The position numbers were made by a program, and so were the translations under genes. From Candidatus Syntrophocurvum alkaliphilum (GTDB taxonomy: Bacteria > Bacillota > Syntrophomonadia > Syntrophomonadales > Syntrophomonadaceae), in the NCBI RefSeq assembly GCF_009734445.1, contig NZ_CP046457.1:1-64000 (forward strand): 64,000 nt of DNA, given 5' to 3'. Position 1 is the stretch's first letter. Each line of letters begins with the position of its first letter. Positions 9,034 through 17,320 of this stretch are shown here, piece after piece. The notes beneath the pieces were generated by a model that had not been told where the DNA came from, searched no databases, and saw only the letters and a program-made list of their open reading frames with translations.

Positions 9034-9147
9034 TAATATTGTTTGTTGTAATTCTTCAATTTGTAGTTTAATGTTTTTTTTGTGGCTATATAGAACAAAT
9101 AATGTCCCAATGCCTAAAAAAAAAGTCATTATAAACACTAATAGCAT
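9034..9147 (-). pseudogene. Frameshifted small membrane coiled-coil gene
   Basis: ATG at 9147 with an ideal AAAGGAG seven nt upstream encodes a 37-residue peptide: one transmembrane helix (MLLVFIMTFFLGIGTLFVLY) then KNIKLQ, after which the frame runs into a stop at 9034. Shifting by one base at about 9060 continues instead into a heptad-like helix beginning IEELQQTILKN and ending at a TAA at 8945, inside the terminator. The second frame looks like the natural continuation, so either one base was lost or the sequence has a 1-bp error. It resembles the two intact small genes downstream. Confidence 0.5.
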
Positions 9148-9205
9148 TAAATATTCTCCTTTGCTACTATATAAAACACTCAGTAATCGTCATTAATATT
9201 TTTAT

Positions 9206-9409
9206 TTAAAATATTATATTTAAACTCCTCTGGATTTCATAAGTAGTCAGTAAATAGTAGTAACTAAATAATAAGATTAGGGATATTAATATATAAACTG
9301 CCTCTAACTTAAATTCGCTTATAGATAGCTTCACTGAACTCCAAATAGTAATTGTTATAATTAAAATTATCCATGCAATTAATATTACCTGTAATGGATC
9401 AAAGTTCAT
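9206..9409 (-). CDS. Small two-helix membrane protein (67 aa)
   Basis: 67 residues from ATG 9409 with two predicted transmembrane helices (about 7-24 and 36-54). The only upstream purine stretch (AAAGG) is 13 nt away, so translation would be weak. No family recognised. It is the promoter-most member of the minus-strand small membrane gene group. It could also be a chance AT-rich hydrophobic frame, so confidence is modest. Confidence 0.35.
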   Translation of the reverse strand: MNFDPLQVILIAWIILIITITIWSSVKLSISEFKLEAVYILISLILLFSYYYLLTTYEIQRSLNIIF

Positions 9410-9608
9410 TTCTATATTGCATACCTTTCTGTGTAATCCTGTTAATTTTGATATTCTTTATTTTTCATTTATACACCACGTTTTTTCTTTTTTAGTAGAA
9501 TTTCTTCTTCATTGGCAATATAATACATACACTAGAAATTATTTGTACTATAATTATTGCAATCTCTACAGCAACAGGAATAATTTATTATATAAAAAAA
9601 GACAAAGA

Positions 9609-10670
9609 CTAAAAATCCATTTGCTCTTTTATATTAATTATTTTTTCACTGAACTTATCGTTCTCTTTTAAAAAAGGGGTATGGGAAGAATGATTAAATA
9701 TTATTAAATCCTTTTGAGGAGCTTTAATCATTTCAAGATATTCTTCGACTAATACTAAAGGAGTATTATAATCGTTTTTACCATTAAAGAAAAAAATGGG
9801 GATTTCAACAGAGGGTATTTCCTTAATAGTATTTATGCTTAACATTTCACCGTTTTGATGTAGTGGTGCTCCGCCTCTATTCATACCATTAATGAGATGA
9901 TAATAGTCTAAAAAAGTATATTCTGGAGCTTTAACAGAAATTAGAGCTAGTTTTGACAAATGTATATCAAGGTTACCTCCATATAGATTTACGAGTTGAG
10001 CAAAGTCTCTATATTGGCTGTGACTATATGGCGGCACACCTATTTTTGCTAATTTATTCAAACTTGTTTGATCATTATTATGTTGGATTTCTTCTAAAAG
10101 CCAATCATAAGCTATTTTAACACCCCTGTGACTATCTACCACCTGACTTACGCCAATATAGGCATAAAAGTATTCTGGGGAATCATTTACTAGTTCAATT
10201 CCAAGTTGAGATCCCCAAGAATGTCCTAACAAATAAATTTTGTCCTTATTTAAACGCTTTTGTAAGTATTTTATTAAATCAATAGCATCATTTTTAAACT
10301 GATTTACTGTCATTGTTTGGTCATCAAAATCACTATGATTTGACTTTCCTGCCCCACGTTGGTCCCAGTGTACTACTATAAATTCCTCTTCTAACTTTCC
10401 ATCTAACTCATGAGCAAGAGACATTTGAGGGGAACCAGGCCCACCATGAAGCCATAAGAGTACAGGGTTAGATGTATCTTTTCCTCTAATCGTAATCCAT
10501 TGCTTCATATTGCCTAGCTCTACCTCTTCTATAATTGCTATACTTTCTTCAATGATATTACCATCTGCATCTTTAAATTGCTCGGTTGTTGGTTTAAACC
10601 CTAGAAGTAAAATTGTAACAATAATTGCTAAAGCAATAATGATTATTAATATAGTAAAATTTTTTTTCAT
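9609..10670 (-). CDS. Membrane-anchored alpha/beta hydrolase, proline iminopeptidase-like
   Basis: 353 residues, ATG with AAAGGA 8 nt upstream. An N-terminal transmembrane anchor (residues 5-24) puts the enzyme outside the membrane. The alpha/beta hydrolase core follows: oxyanion-hole HGGPGS at 75-80, VVHWDQRGAGKS at 99-110 and the nucleophile elbow GHSWG with Ser151. Likely acid and base are the Asp in NGKNDYNTP and the His in NHSSHTPF. HGGPG plus WDQRG is the signature of proline iminopeptidase / peptidase S33 relatives, which remove N-terminal proline or act on small esters. The substrate is not predictable. It stands alone, with a REP-like repeat upstream. Confidence 0.75.
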   Translation of the reverse strand: MKKNFTILIIIIALAIIVTILLLGFKPTTEQFKDADGNIIEESIAIIEEVELGNMKQWITIRGKDTSNPVLLWLHGGPGSPQMSLAHELDGKLEEEFIVVHWDQRGAGKSNHSDFDDQTMTVNQFKNDAIDLIKYLQKRLNKDKIYLLGHSWGSQLGIELVNDSPEYFYAYIGVSQVVDSHRGVKIAYDWLLEEIQHNNDQTSLNKLAKIGVPPYSHSQYRDFAQLVNLYGGNLDIHLSKLALISVKAPEYTFLDYYHLINGMNRGGAPLHQNGEMLSINTIKEIPSVEIPIFFFNGKNDYNTPLVLVEEYLEMIKAPQKDLIIFNHSSHTPFLKENDKFSEKIINIKEQMDF

Positions 10671-10707
10671 TTAGAAAATCCTTTCCATCTATATATCAAA
10701 GATTAGA

Positions 10708-10750
10708 GAGTCAAAAGGGACGAGTCAAAAGGGACGGTTCCTTTTGACTC
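10708..10750. repeat. REP-like element, GACTC subtype
   Basis: Palindromic element ending GAGTC/GACTC with a GGGACGG core; the left half (AGTCAAAAGGGACG) is duplicated in tandem. Intergenic. Confidence 0.8.
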
Positions 10751-10902
10751 ATGAACTGATTAGCTAAATTAATTGTTATTCTTTTTTAGAAATGGAAAAT
10801 AGGCAAAACCCAAGACTTTTTACTAGAATAGGAATTTTTAGCCTTTCAAATTTCAATTATAACACCTAAGGCAGCTGCAGGCATGCTAGGAAATAGGCTT
10901 TT

Positions 10903-11517
10903 CTATATGTTTTTATAATATGTTTCAAACCCATTATTAACGATAGTAGCTCCTTTGGGAACTTGAAATATAATTAATACAGCATTTAGAAAGTCAACTG
11001 AAGACGCAATGGCATTAAGCAATATTAGAAAAGCTAATAAACCGTTTAACAAATCTAATAATCCTAAAACTATAGGTAGAATAACAGATAAAATTAAAAA
11101 AGGAGCTAAACTTATTAAGAGAAATCTATTTTTTTCTAACTTTTCAGTAGTGTAAACAAAACCACCCCATGGGCGAATACCAAAGTATGTTTTTTCAGAT
11201 TGCATAAAATTAGGTATGAATACTGCGTGTAGCAATTCATGTAACAAAACTGTTAGATAAATAAAAAGAATATATTCTAGCTTTATTGTTACTGAAAATG
11301 ACCCTGTATAGAAAGTAGTTCTGATAGCATCCGCAAAAGGTGGGTTAAAGAAGCTTATAATATAAAATGATATTAAACCAGTTAATAACATAAATGGTAT
11401 AGATAAAAGAGTAGCTACAATAAAATTTGATGGCTCTTTTATTTTTGTCCACCCTTCTTTTATTAGTTGCTTACTTAAGTTTTTGTCTGTTGGGGGGATA
11501 TTTTTTGCGTACTTCAT
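10903..11517 (-). CDS. DUF3267 putative zincin membrane metalloprotease
   Basis: 204 residues; GGAG lies 8 nt before the ATG. Four to five hydrophobic helices surround a zinc-binding HELLH motif at residues 93-97 (LLHELLHAVF), characteristic of DUF3267 (YugP/YvaZ-like putative zincin peptidases). A later SVDFLNA, about 75 residues on, could supply the third metal ligand. The active site would lie in or near the membrane. Substrate unknown. No operon partner; flanked by REP-like DNA. Confidence 0.75.
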   Translation of the reverse strand: MKYAKNIPPTDKNLSKQLIKEGWTKIKEPSNFIVATLLSIPFMLLTGLISFYIISFFNPPFADAIRTTFYTGSFSVTIKLEYILFIYLTVLLHELLHAVFIPNFMQSEKTYFGIRPWGGFVYTTEKLEKNRFLLISLAPFLILSVILPIVLGLLDLLNGLLAFLILLNAIASSVDFLNAVLIIFQVPKGATIVNNGFETYYKNI

Positions 11518-11737
11518 TTATATAACTCCAACATAAAAAAAGTAGATAATTGTATGCTTAGTTTATTTCCTTAACATTAATATATTACCACTTTAATCAC
11601 TAGTATGTACATTTTATATACTAATTGTGGTTATTCAGGAAATTTAACAGGAATACATGGAATGAAAAAGAAAGTATTCTTTAATGAAAAATGAACCTTT
11701 AAAGAAAGACAGAATAAGAAGTTAGTTAATATTATAG

Positions 11738-12226
11738 GAGATTAAAGAAAAAAAGAAGGGAAGATTTAAAATTAAAAGTTTTATTACTACTACTGAAAAC
11801 ATTAAAGTATTACTACTAATATTCGTACCACTAATTTTAGGTTATTTAATTAACAGTCCACTACTTGGTTATCAATTCTCATTTTTATTTGCACTCATAT
11901 TTCTTGGCTTTTGGTTTTGGGTGGGAATGAAATTTGCTAAGTTAAACATAGGGAAATTTTATAGTTGGCTTATAGGCAATAGTTTAAATTTAATATCGTT
12001 TGTTTTATTTATATGGTTATTTTTCATAATGTCAGATGCAAATAGAAATATTATTTTAGCTGGCTTTTCTCAAATGTATGCTTTACCTACTATTTCAATT
12101 AGTGCTGTAATTTATCGTTTTACTAATCCAGAGGTAATTACAAATGAATATGTAATAATATCTTACATATTAATGACTTTAATATTTACTTTAGGTTTTT
12201 TCTTTGAACACAAAAAAATATTTTAA
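11738..12226 (+). pseudogene. Hypothetical multi-pass membrane protein lacking a start codon
   Basis: The frame is open from just after a TAG at 11735 to TAA at 12224 (162 codons) and encodes four or five hydrophobic helices. The first ATG/GTG/TTG in frame is the GTG at 11921, in the middle of a helix, which would give only 101 residues and has no ribosome binding site. A good AGGAG sits at 11736-11740, directly before ATTAAAGAA, so either an ATT start is used or the original start was mutated. No family recognised. The 162-codon version looks like the intact protein architecture. Confidence 0.45.
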
Positions 12227-12363
12227 ATTGATTATAGGGTGAAACAAGGGATGGTTTGGAGTGAATTCTATATAGTTTTCTAGTCTTCGATAGTGAAAAA
12301 GGACAGGAGAAATGTCCCATGTCCTTGAGAAAACATATTACTTAAATAAGTTATATACAAAGT

Positions 12364-12398
12364 GAGTCAAAAGGAACCGTCCCCTTTGACTCTTTTTT
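12364..12398. repeat. REP-like element, GACTC subtype, with T run
   Basis: GAGTCAAAAGGAACCGTCCCC followed by TTTGACTC and six T. The palindrome plus T run could also terminate plus-strand transcription from the gene ending at 12226. Confidence 0.8.
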
Positions 12399-12403
12399 AT
12401 TTA

Positions 12404-13477
12404 TCAATCAATTTTAATACTAATTTTTTCATTACAATGTACAAGATAAGTCATCCTGTTAATATTTAATTCTAATTCTTCAGCTACACCAGGGAATCTG
12501 AGTGTTAGTGTATGAGTTATTTCATTATGTTTTTTATCATATTCACTTTGTATAGTTTCTTTTAAACTTACTTTCTCACCATCCATTAGCAAATATACAT
12601 CTGTTAACACTACACTTTCTTCAGTAGTTATTGTTATAAATGTATCTCCATTAGATTCATATATTTTATTAATTTCTATTTCTTGGCCTAAAACATTAGT
12701 AGTTACATTATTTGCCCCTTTTTTTAACTCAATTTTAGCGTCAACATCATAGCCTGCACTAAAACTCATTAATTTAATATCTAATGTTTCTAAGTCACTA
12801 GGTAGTGCATCAAATTCATGGTAAAACTTGATTCCATGCACATTAGTTCTCATCCCACTACCGTGATGCTTAACTTTTTCACCATTAGCTAATAGTTCCA
12901 CATTTACACTATGTGGAAAAGTACGTTCTCCAAGAAAATGATCCCTAGCTAATTCAATACTATTTTGAATAGTACCATTAATAACTGTAGTGGTAGCAGA
13001 AGCTGATATAGAGTCAAATCTTATTTCATTATTATCAACCTTTATAGTCTCATTTAAATTCTTCTTTAAAGTATTACCCATTGCTGTACTTCGATTTAAT
13101 TCAAATGAAATCTCAGCCTTTTCTTTATCATAATAAGGATCCAAAGGATTGCCATAAACAAATGTAAGCTGCTTTGCAAGAAAGAACGGTGGCTTAAAAC
13201 TAGCCATATAGTGTGCTTCTGTCATGTCCTCATTCATTTCCCCTTGTGCCCATCTCATATGTTCTTTTCCAAATGTAGTTTCAATATATAAACTTGGACC
13301 CACATTTATCTTATCAACATTCCCTTCTGGATCAGAAAATGTGAAAAAAGCAAGTAATTGATTATCATCAAGTAATATTGCATCTAGAGTTAAAGTTATG
13401 CCATTTGCAAGTTTATAGCTTTCACCTATAATTTGACCTTTTCCTAATTCATTTAGCTCTTTTAAAGTATCAGTCAT
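12404..13477 (-). pseudogene. DUF4179/DUF5643-type protein, N-terminally truncated
   Basis: 357 residues with the extracellular beta-rich architecture of DUF4179 proteins: an ELGKGQIIGESYKLANGITLTLD opening strand pair, an LDAILLDDNQLLAFFTF strand and a second Ig-like half ending LELNINRMTYLV. Family members normally begin with a cytoplasmic anti-sigma-like segment and a transmembrane helix, and both are absent here. The ATG has no Shine-Dalgarno. Going upstream, the frame runs through a REP-like element into a stop 14 codons beyond the element (about 13569). The simplest reading is loss of the 5' end of the gene at or near the REP insertion, leaving an unexpressed remnant with an intact C-terminal frame. 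Confidence 0.6.
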
Positions 13478-13483
13478 AAAATA

Positions 13484-13507
13484 AAACAGGGGACGGTTCT
13501 TTGTTCT
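13484..13507. repeat. REP-like element, GTTCT subtype
   Basis: AAAACAGGGGACGGTTCT followed by TTGTTCT, 6 bp upstream of the ATG of the truncated DUF4179 gene. Confidence 0.8.
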
Positions 13508-13629
13508 ATTTGTTTTCCAGTATCTTAAGGAGCTTAGTTATAATATTAAATAGCGTAGCAGCTGCTGTTACCTGACTTACAGTTCTAACAAGAATCAGTT
13601 CCTAGTTTAAAAAAGTGATAGTCAAAATA

Positions 13630-13660
13630 AAAATACTCCTGTTTCTAATAGGAGTATTTT
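13630..13660 (-). terminator. Terminator of the 30-residue peptide gene
   Basis: 11-bp perfect stem AAAATACTCCT with a 9-nt loop. On the minus strand it starts right at the stop codon of the small peptide gene and is followed by T-rich DNA. Confidence 0.75.
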
Positions 13661-13752
13661 TAGCAAGCAACAAAATTGATAGAAGTTTGACCTTCCGTAC
13701 TTAGAGTATCTACATTTACTGGTTCAGCCCTTTGTATAGAAGTAACTGACAT
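13660..13752 (-). CDS. Candidate 30-residue peptide
   Basis: ATG at 13752 opens a 30-residue frame starting MSVTSIQRAEPVNVDTLSTE and ending NFVAC, closed by a TAA that is also the base of a strong terminator hairpin. It is polar with a single C-terminal Cys. The nearest purine stretch (AAAAAGG) is 11 nt upstream, a weak site; a better AAGAAGGAG lies about 29 nt upstream but serves no start in this frame. It follows the acetyltransferase gene by 76 bp on the same strand. The tight gene-terminator packing argues for a real peptide (signal, toxin or modified-peptide precursor), but the function is unknown. Confidence 0.4.
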   Translation of the reverse strand: MSVTSIQRAEPVNVDTLSTEGQTSINFVAC

Positions 13753-13828
13753 TTCTCTATCAACCTTTTTATCACGACTCCTTCTTTAATCCTTAGATAT
13801 TCAAAAATAGAAATGATATTATATATAG

Positions 13829-14332
13829 CTATGAATCTAAATCTTTCATCCGTTTCGCAGGGACACCTACATATAATCCGTTAGGCTCGCAATTCATATT
13901 AACCACTGCACCAGCCCCTATTATGCATCCATCACCTATAACGACACCTGGCAAAATAGTTGAATTGGCTCCAATCCAGCAACCTTTACCTATTTCAATT
14001 GGTTTTGCTAATATTTTACCAGCTCTACATTCACTAGTTCCTATTTCATGTGTAGATGTACAAAACAATACGTGCATAGCAACCCAAGTATTATCACCTA
14101 TAGTTATAGGTGATGTAGGGTTATGAAAACAACAACTATGATTTATAAATACGTTGTGTCCTATGGTAATGTTTTTACTAGCGAAATAACATTTACTTGC
14201 TATCTTATTTGATTTAATTTGCATTCCAAAAGTTTTATAAATATAGCATCTTATCTTTCTAGGCATTAAATAAGATGCTGCTAAAATATCAATACTTATT
14301 ACTTTTTTTAGTCTTTTAAACCTGCTTAGCAT
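13829..14332 (-). CDS. Hexapeptide-repeat O-acetyltransferase (WbbJ-like)
   Basis: 167 residues from ATG 14332, chosen because AGAGG lies 9 nt upstream; the longer frame to a TTG at 14386 has no ribosome binding site. The C-terminal two thirds form a left-handed beta helix of hexapeptide repeats (ITIGHNVFINHSC, ITIGDNTWVAM, IEIGKGCWIGANSTI, VVIGDGCIIGAGAVV) ending in the family signature YVGVPAKRMK. The catalytic His is likely the one in CTSTHEIG. Members transfer acetyl groups to sugars of surface polysaccharides. There is no sugar-biosynthesis partner nearby, so the substrate is open. Confidence 0.8.
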   Translation of the reverse strand: MLSRFKRLKKVISIDILAASYLMPRKIRCYIYKTFGMQIKSNKIASKCYFASKNITIGHNVFINHSCCFHNPTSPITIGDNTWVAMHVLFCTSTHEIGTSECRAGKILAKPIEIGKGCWIGANSTILPGVVIGDGCIIGAGAVVNMNCEPNGLYVGVPAKRMKDLDS

Positions 14333-14490
14333 ATACACGTACCTCTTTATAATTATTTTTAATAAAACTATCTTTTTAAAGCGCAATTTTATAAGTAGTG
14401 CATATCTATAAAAGTACCATTATATTGTTTGTTACCTAAAATATTTTGATGCGTATTTGTTCTTCCTTATGATGGTATATAAGCTGAAGC

Positions 14491-14517
14491 AGAACAAAGA
14501 ACCGTCCCCTGTTCTGC
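14491..14517. repeat. REP-like element, GTTCT subtype
   Basis: Palindrome CAGAACAAAGAACCGTCCCC plus TGTTCTG, just upstream of the promoter of the tup riboswitch. Confidence 0.85.
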
Positions 14518-14531
14518 CTTGTGAATTTTTG

Positions 14532-14563
14532 TTGAAAAAATTTGTAAGGGTTGTTATTATAAT
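14532..14563 (+). promoter_or_regulatory. Promoter of riboswitch-tupABC
   Basis: TTGAAA at 14532-14537, 17 bp spacer, TATTAT at 14555-14560 (overlapping TATAAT at 14558-14563). Transcription would start about 10 bp before the riboswitch P1 stem. Confidence 0.6.
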
Positions 14564-14575
14564 AAGAAATAAAAC

Positions 14576-14680
14576 ACTTATCTCCGAGTGGCTTTGTCTA
14601 AGGTATATGCTACTATGATGATGCTACCGATGGGTTTTTAGTAGAAATGCTTAAGCCTCCCGTATTTGGAAAGGAGAGTG
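14576..14680 (+). ncRNA. Molybdenum/tungsten cofactor (Moco RNA) riboswitch
   Basis: An outer stem TCTCC (14581-14585) / GGAGA (14673-14677) encloses about 90 nt that end with the conserved block GCCTCCCGTATTTGGAAAGG. As I recall it, this block is nearly the same as in the E. coli moaA leader that defines the Moco RNA motif. The RNA binds molybdenum or tungsten cofactor. It lies directly upstream of a tungstate importer, so a tungsten-cofactor (Tuco) variant is likely. A second copy in this window (24712-24811) keeps the same motif but has a covarying outer stem, which supports the structure. Confidence 0.85.
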
Positions 14681-14698
14681 AAATGATATCCAGAATAT

Positions 14699-14737
14699 AA
14701 CCTGGACGCTTTTACTTTCTTTGCGTCTAGGTTTTTT
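14699..14737 (+). terminator. Attenuator terminator of the tup riboswitch
   Basis: 11-bp stem AACCTGGACGC with one G-T pair and six T, 19 nt after the riboswitch P1 and 74 nt before tupA. This is a transcription-termination expression platform, expected to shut off tup genes when cofactor is plentiful. Confidence 0.85.
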
Positions 14738-14811
14738 GTTATGGGGATTTATCATGAATTTACTTAAAAACTGGATTATGTTTACTATAAACTTTAAGAT
14801 TAGGAGATAAA

Positions 14812-15636
14812 ATGATGATTAAAAAAAGCTTTGTTATTTTAGTGATATTTATTTTTATGTTTGTTTCGTTTGGCTGTGGACAAGCAGATAGAGATAGGTT
14901 AATAAAACTTGCTACAACAACTAGTACTGAAGATTCAGGTCTTTTAAATGTATTGCTACCAGAATTCACAGCAGATACTGGTTACTCTATTGATGTTATA
15001 GCGGTAGGAACAGGTCAAGCTATAAACATGGGCGAAAAAGGCGATGTTGATGTTATATTAGTACATGCTAGAGATGCAGAAGACGAGTTTGTTGATGAAG
15101 GATATGGTGTTAATAGAAAAGATGTAATGTATAATGACTTTTTAATAATAGGGCCTGAGGAAGATCCAGCTGAAATTAAAGGAGAAAATGATGTTATAGT
15201 AGCAATGGAGCAAATAGCAGAAACTGAATCAACTTTTGTTTCTAGAGGTGATCAATCAGGAACTCATATGAAAGAACTATCTATATGGGAAGCTTCAGGT
15301 ATTAAGCCTCAAGGAGAATGGTATAAAGAAGTAGGTCAAGGTATGGGAGATACTTATCGTGTTGGTAATGTAATGGATGGTTATGTATTTATAGACCGGG
15401 CTACATTTTTGTTTAATCGTGATAACTATGAATTAGTAGAAATGGTGGAAGGCGACGAACTTCTAGTAAATCATTATGGGATCATTGCAGTAAATCCTGA
15501 ATTATATTCCCATGTTAATTATGAAGGTGTTATGACTTTAATTGAATGGATAACTTCAGAAAAAGGGCAGGATATAATTGAGGTCTATGGTGTAGATCAG
15601 TTTGGTCAGCCATTATTTGTACCTAATGCTAAATAA
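14812..15636 (+). CDS. tupA: Tungstate ABC transporter substrate-binding lipoprotein
   Basis: 274 residues; AGGAG lies 5 nt upstream of the ATG. A lipoprotein signal peptide ends at SFGC with the lipid-bearing Cys22, so the protein is anchored outside the membrane. The mature part opens with LATTTSTEDSGLL, the TTTS oxyanion-binding loop of TupA, and has GDVDVILVHARDAE and SRGDQSGTHMKE, the other conserved ligand-contacting segments. The length matches the family. It is first in tupABC and is preceded by a cofactor riboswitch. A weak hairpin (15700-15727) in the 137-bp gap to tupB may raise tupA output over the membrane genes. Confidence 0.92.
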   Translation: MMIKKSFVILVIFIFMFVSFGCGQADRDRLIKLATTTSTEDSGLLNVLLPEFTADTGYSIDVIAVGTGQAINMGEKGDVDVILVHARDAEDEFVDEGYGVNRKDVMYNDFLIIGPEEDPAEIKGENDVIVAMEQIAETESTFVSRGDQSGTHMKELSIWEASGIKPQGEWYKEVGQGMGDTYRVGNVMDGYVFIDRATFLFNRDNYELVEMVEGDELLVNHYGIIAVNPELYSHVNYEGVMTLIEWITSEKGQDIIEVYGVDQFGQPLFVPNAK

Positions 15637-15773
15637 AAATATAGTTATAAAAAATAAAATTTACTTGTTGAAGACACTATTTTATTCTTTAATTAAACAA
15701 ATGTAGGGAGCTCAGCTTTCCTACATTATTTAAAACAAAACCTAAACTTGAATTAATTTAAATGGAGATAGCT

Positions 15774-16493
15774 ATGGAAATAATACTACAAGGAATCAAA
15801 GAAGGAATATTACTACTTTGGTCTATGGAACCAGAGATTATGCAAATTACACTATTAACATTACAGGTATCTTTGACTGCATTGTTTTTAGCAACACTTA
15901 TAGGGATACCTTTAGGAGCATTACTGGCTTTAAAAGAAATTCCAGGTAAAAGACTATTTCTTAATACTGTTTATACATTAATGGGTTTACCACCAGTTCT
16001 AGCAGGATTGTTGGTATATTTATTTTTAACTAGCCAAGGCCCACTTGGACACTACCAATTACTTTTTACTCCTACCGCAATGATAATTGCCCAATTTATT
16101 CTTGCTCTTCCTATAGTAACAGGTTTAACAGCACGTGCAGTAATGGCCCAAAAACAAGAGGTATATGATACGGCTGTTACATTAGGTGCAACAAGAGTAC
16201 AAGCTATTAACTCTATAATTCGTGAGGCTAGGCTAGGTATAGCTGCAGGAATTACTACAGCATTTGGTAGAGTTATAGCTGAAGTGGGTGCAGTAATGAT
16301 GGTTGGTGGAAATATAAAAGAGACTACTAGGGTATTAACAACTTCCATAGTACTTGAAACTAGAGTGGGGAATGATAGTATGGCTATTGCTTTAGGTCTA
16401 ATATTATTATTATTAGCGTTTTTGGTTAATTTAGTGATAATTTTGCTGGAAAGAAGGTCATTTAAAAATGAAACCACAATTAAAATTATTTAA
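15774..16493 (+). CDS. tupB: Tungstate ABC transporter permease
   Basis: 239 residues from ATG 15774, which has GGAG 6 nt upstream; the in-frame ATG at 15762 has none. Five or six transmembrane helices. The BPD_transp EAA loop is visible as AVTLGATRVQAINSIIREA, the contact point for the ATPase, and AFGRVIAEVGAVMMVGGN follows as in TupB/ModB-type permeases. It overlaps tupC by 26 bp, indicating translational coupling. It forms the membrane channel for tungstate delivered by TupA. Confidence 0.9.
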   Translation: MEIILQGIKEGILLLWSMEPEIMQITLLTLQVSLTALFLATLIGIPLGALLALKEIPGKRLFLNTVYTLMGLPPVLAGLLVYLFLTSQGPLGHYQLLFTPTAMIIAQFILALPIVTGLTARAVMAQKQEVYDTAVTLGATRVQAINSIIREARLGIAAGITTAFGRVIAEVGAVMMVGGNIKETTRVLTTSIVLETRVGNDSMAIALGLILLLLAFLVNLVIILLERRSFKNETTIKII

Positions 16494-17202
16494 TATAGCA
16501 AAAAAATATGGCGACCGAGAAGTTGTTAATATAGATAATTTAGAAATATTTCCTGCACAAAAACATGTTATTTTAGGTCCTAATGGGTCAGGAAAAACTA
16601 CACTTATGCGGATAATGTCTTTACTAACAATAAACGATAGAGGGGAACTAATGGTTTTTGATGAAAAGGTCAACTGGTCTAAAAGTCAACTACTTCACTT
16701 ACGGAGACAAATGGCCATGGTTACACAAACCTCTTTTCTATTTGAAGGAAATGTAATATACAATGTAGCTTATGGTTTAAAAGCTAGAAAAAAATCTTCG
16801 GATTACATAAAAAAAGAAGTGGATAAAGCCCTTGAGACTGTTGGCATGTCTAGCTTTGCTAAAAGTGATGCCAGAACTCTTTCTGGTGGTGAACGTCAAA
16901 AAGTTGCTATTGCTCGTGCTTTAGTTTTAAGACCAAAAGTTTTATTTTTAGATGAACCTACATCAAATATTGCTCCCAATAGTGCAACCGAAATAGAAAA
17001 ATATATAAAACATATAAATAATGAATATAAGACAACTATTATTTTAGTAACCCATAATTTGTTTCAGGCTAAAAGATTAGCTGATAAAGTATTTATGATG
17101 TGGGATGGGAAAATAATTGAAAGAGCAACTCCTGATGAAATATTTACAAATCCACAAGACGAGAGAACAAAATCATTTTTAAGTGGAGAAGCTGTATTTT
17201 AA
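16468..17202 (+). CDS. tupC: Tungstate ABC transporter ATP-binding protein
   Basis: 244 residues. Walker A GPNGSGKT at 37-44, signature LSGGERQ at 138-144, Walker B VLFLDEP at 158-164 and the switch His in VTHNLFQAKRL. The start lies inside tupB with GAAGG 10 nt upstream. It is the last gene of the operon. No molybdate/tungstate-sensing C-terminal domain (as in ModC) is present, consistent with regulation by the riboswitch instead. It powers import of tungstate, probably for the aldehyde ferredoxin oxidoreductase encoded at 26.9 kb. Confidence 0.9.
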   Translation: MKPQLKLFNIAKKYGDREVVNIDNLEIFPAQKHVILGPNGSGKTTLMRIMSLLTINDRGELMVFDEKVNWSKSQLLHLRRQMAMVTQTSFLFEGNVIYNVAYGLKARKKSSDYIKKEVDKALETVGMSSFAKSDARTLSGGERQKVAIARALVLRPKVLFLDEPTSNIAPNSATEIEKYIKHINNEYKTTIILVTHNLFQAKRLADKVFMMWDGKIIERATPDEIFTNPQDERTKSFLSGEAVF

Positions 17203-17234
17203 GTTTTTGTGTAACTACTTTTTGCAGTAGAACT
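17201..17234. repeat. Fragment related to the 229-bp MITE arm
   Basis: AAGTTTTTGTGTAACTACTT followed by TTTGCAGTAGAA resembles the right arm of the element at 51890-52118 (AAGTTTGTTG, TTACTTTTTGCAGCAGAA). It begins at the tupC stop codon and is likely a decayed solo arm. Confidence 0.45.
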
Positions 17235-17320
17235 AAAGTTTAATATTGAAATCATTTTAATGTTTGTTATATTAGATAAGAAACAAATATTAATTGTTGA
17301 AAGAGCAGGGAATGTAGAAC

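Noticed and set aside
9417-9671. Plus-strand 84-codon frame and a short hydrophobic frame ending YYIKKDKD at about 9610
   Set aside because: The first overlaps the hydrolase gene's end and lacks signals; the second resembles a type I toxin but has no ATG/GTG/TTG.
16052-16477. Minus-strand 141-codon frame inside tupB
   Set aside because: Antisense shadow of a clear permease; same effect at 20961-21599 within the MFS gene.
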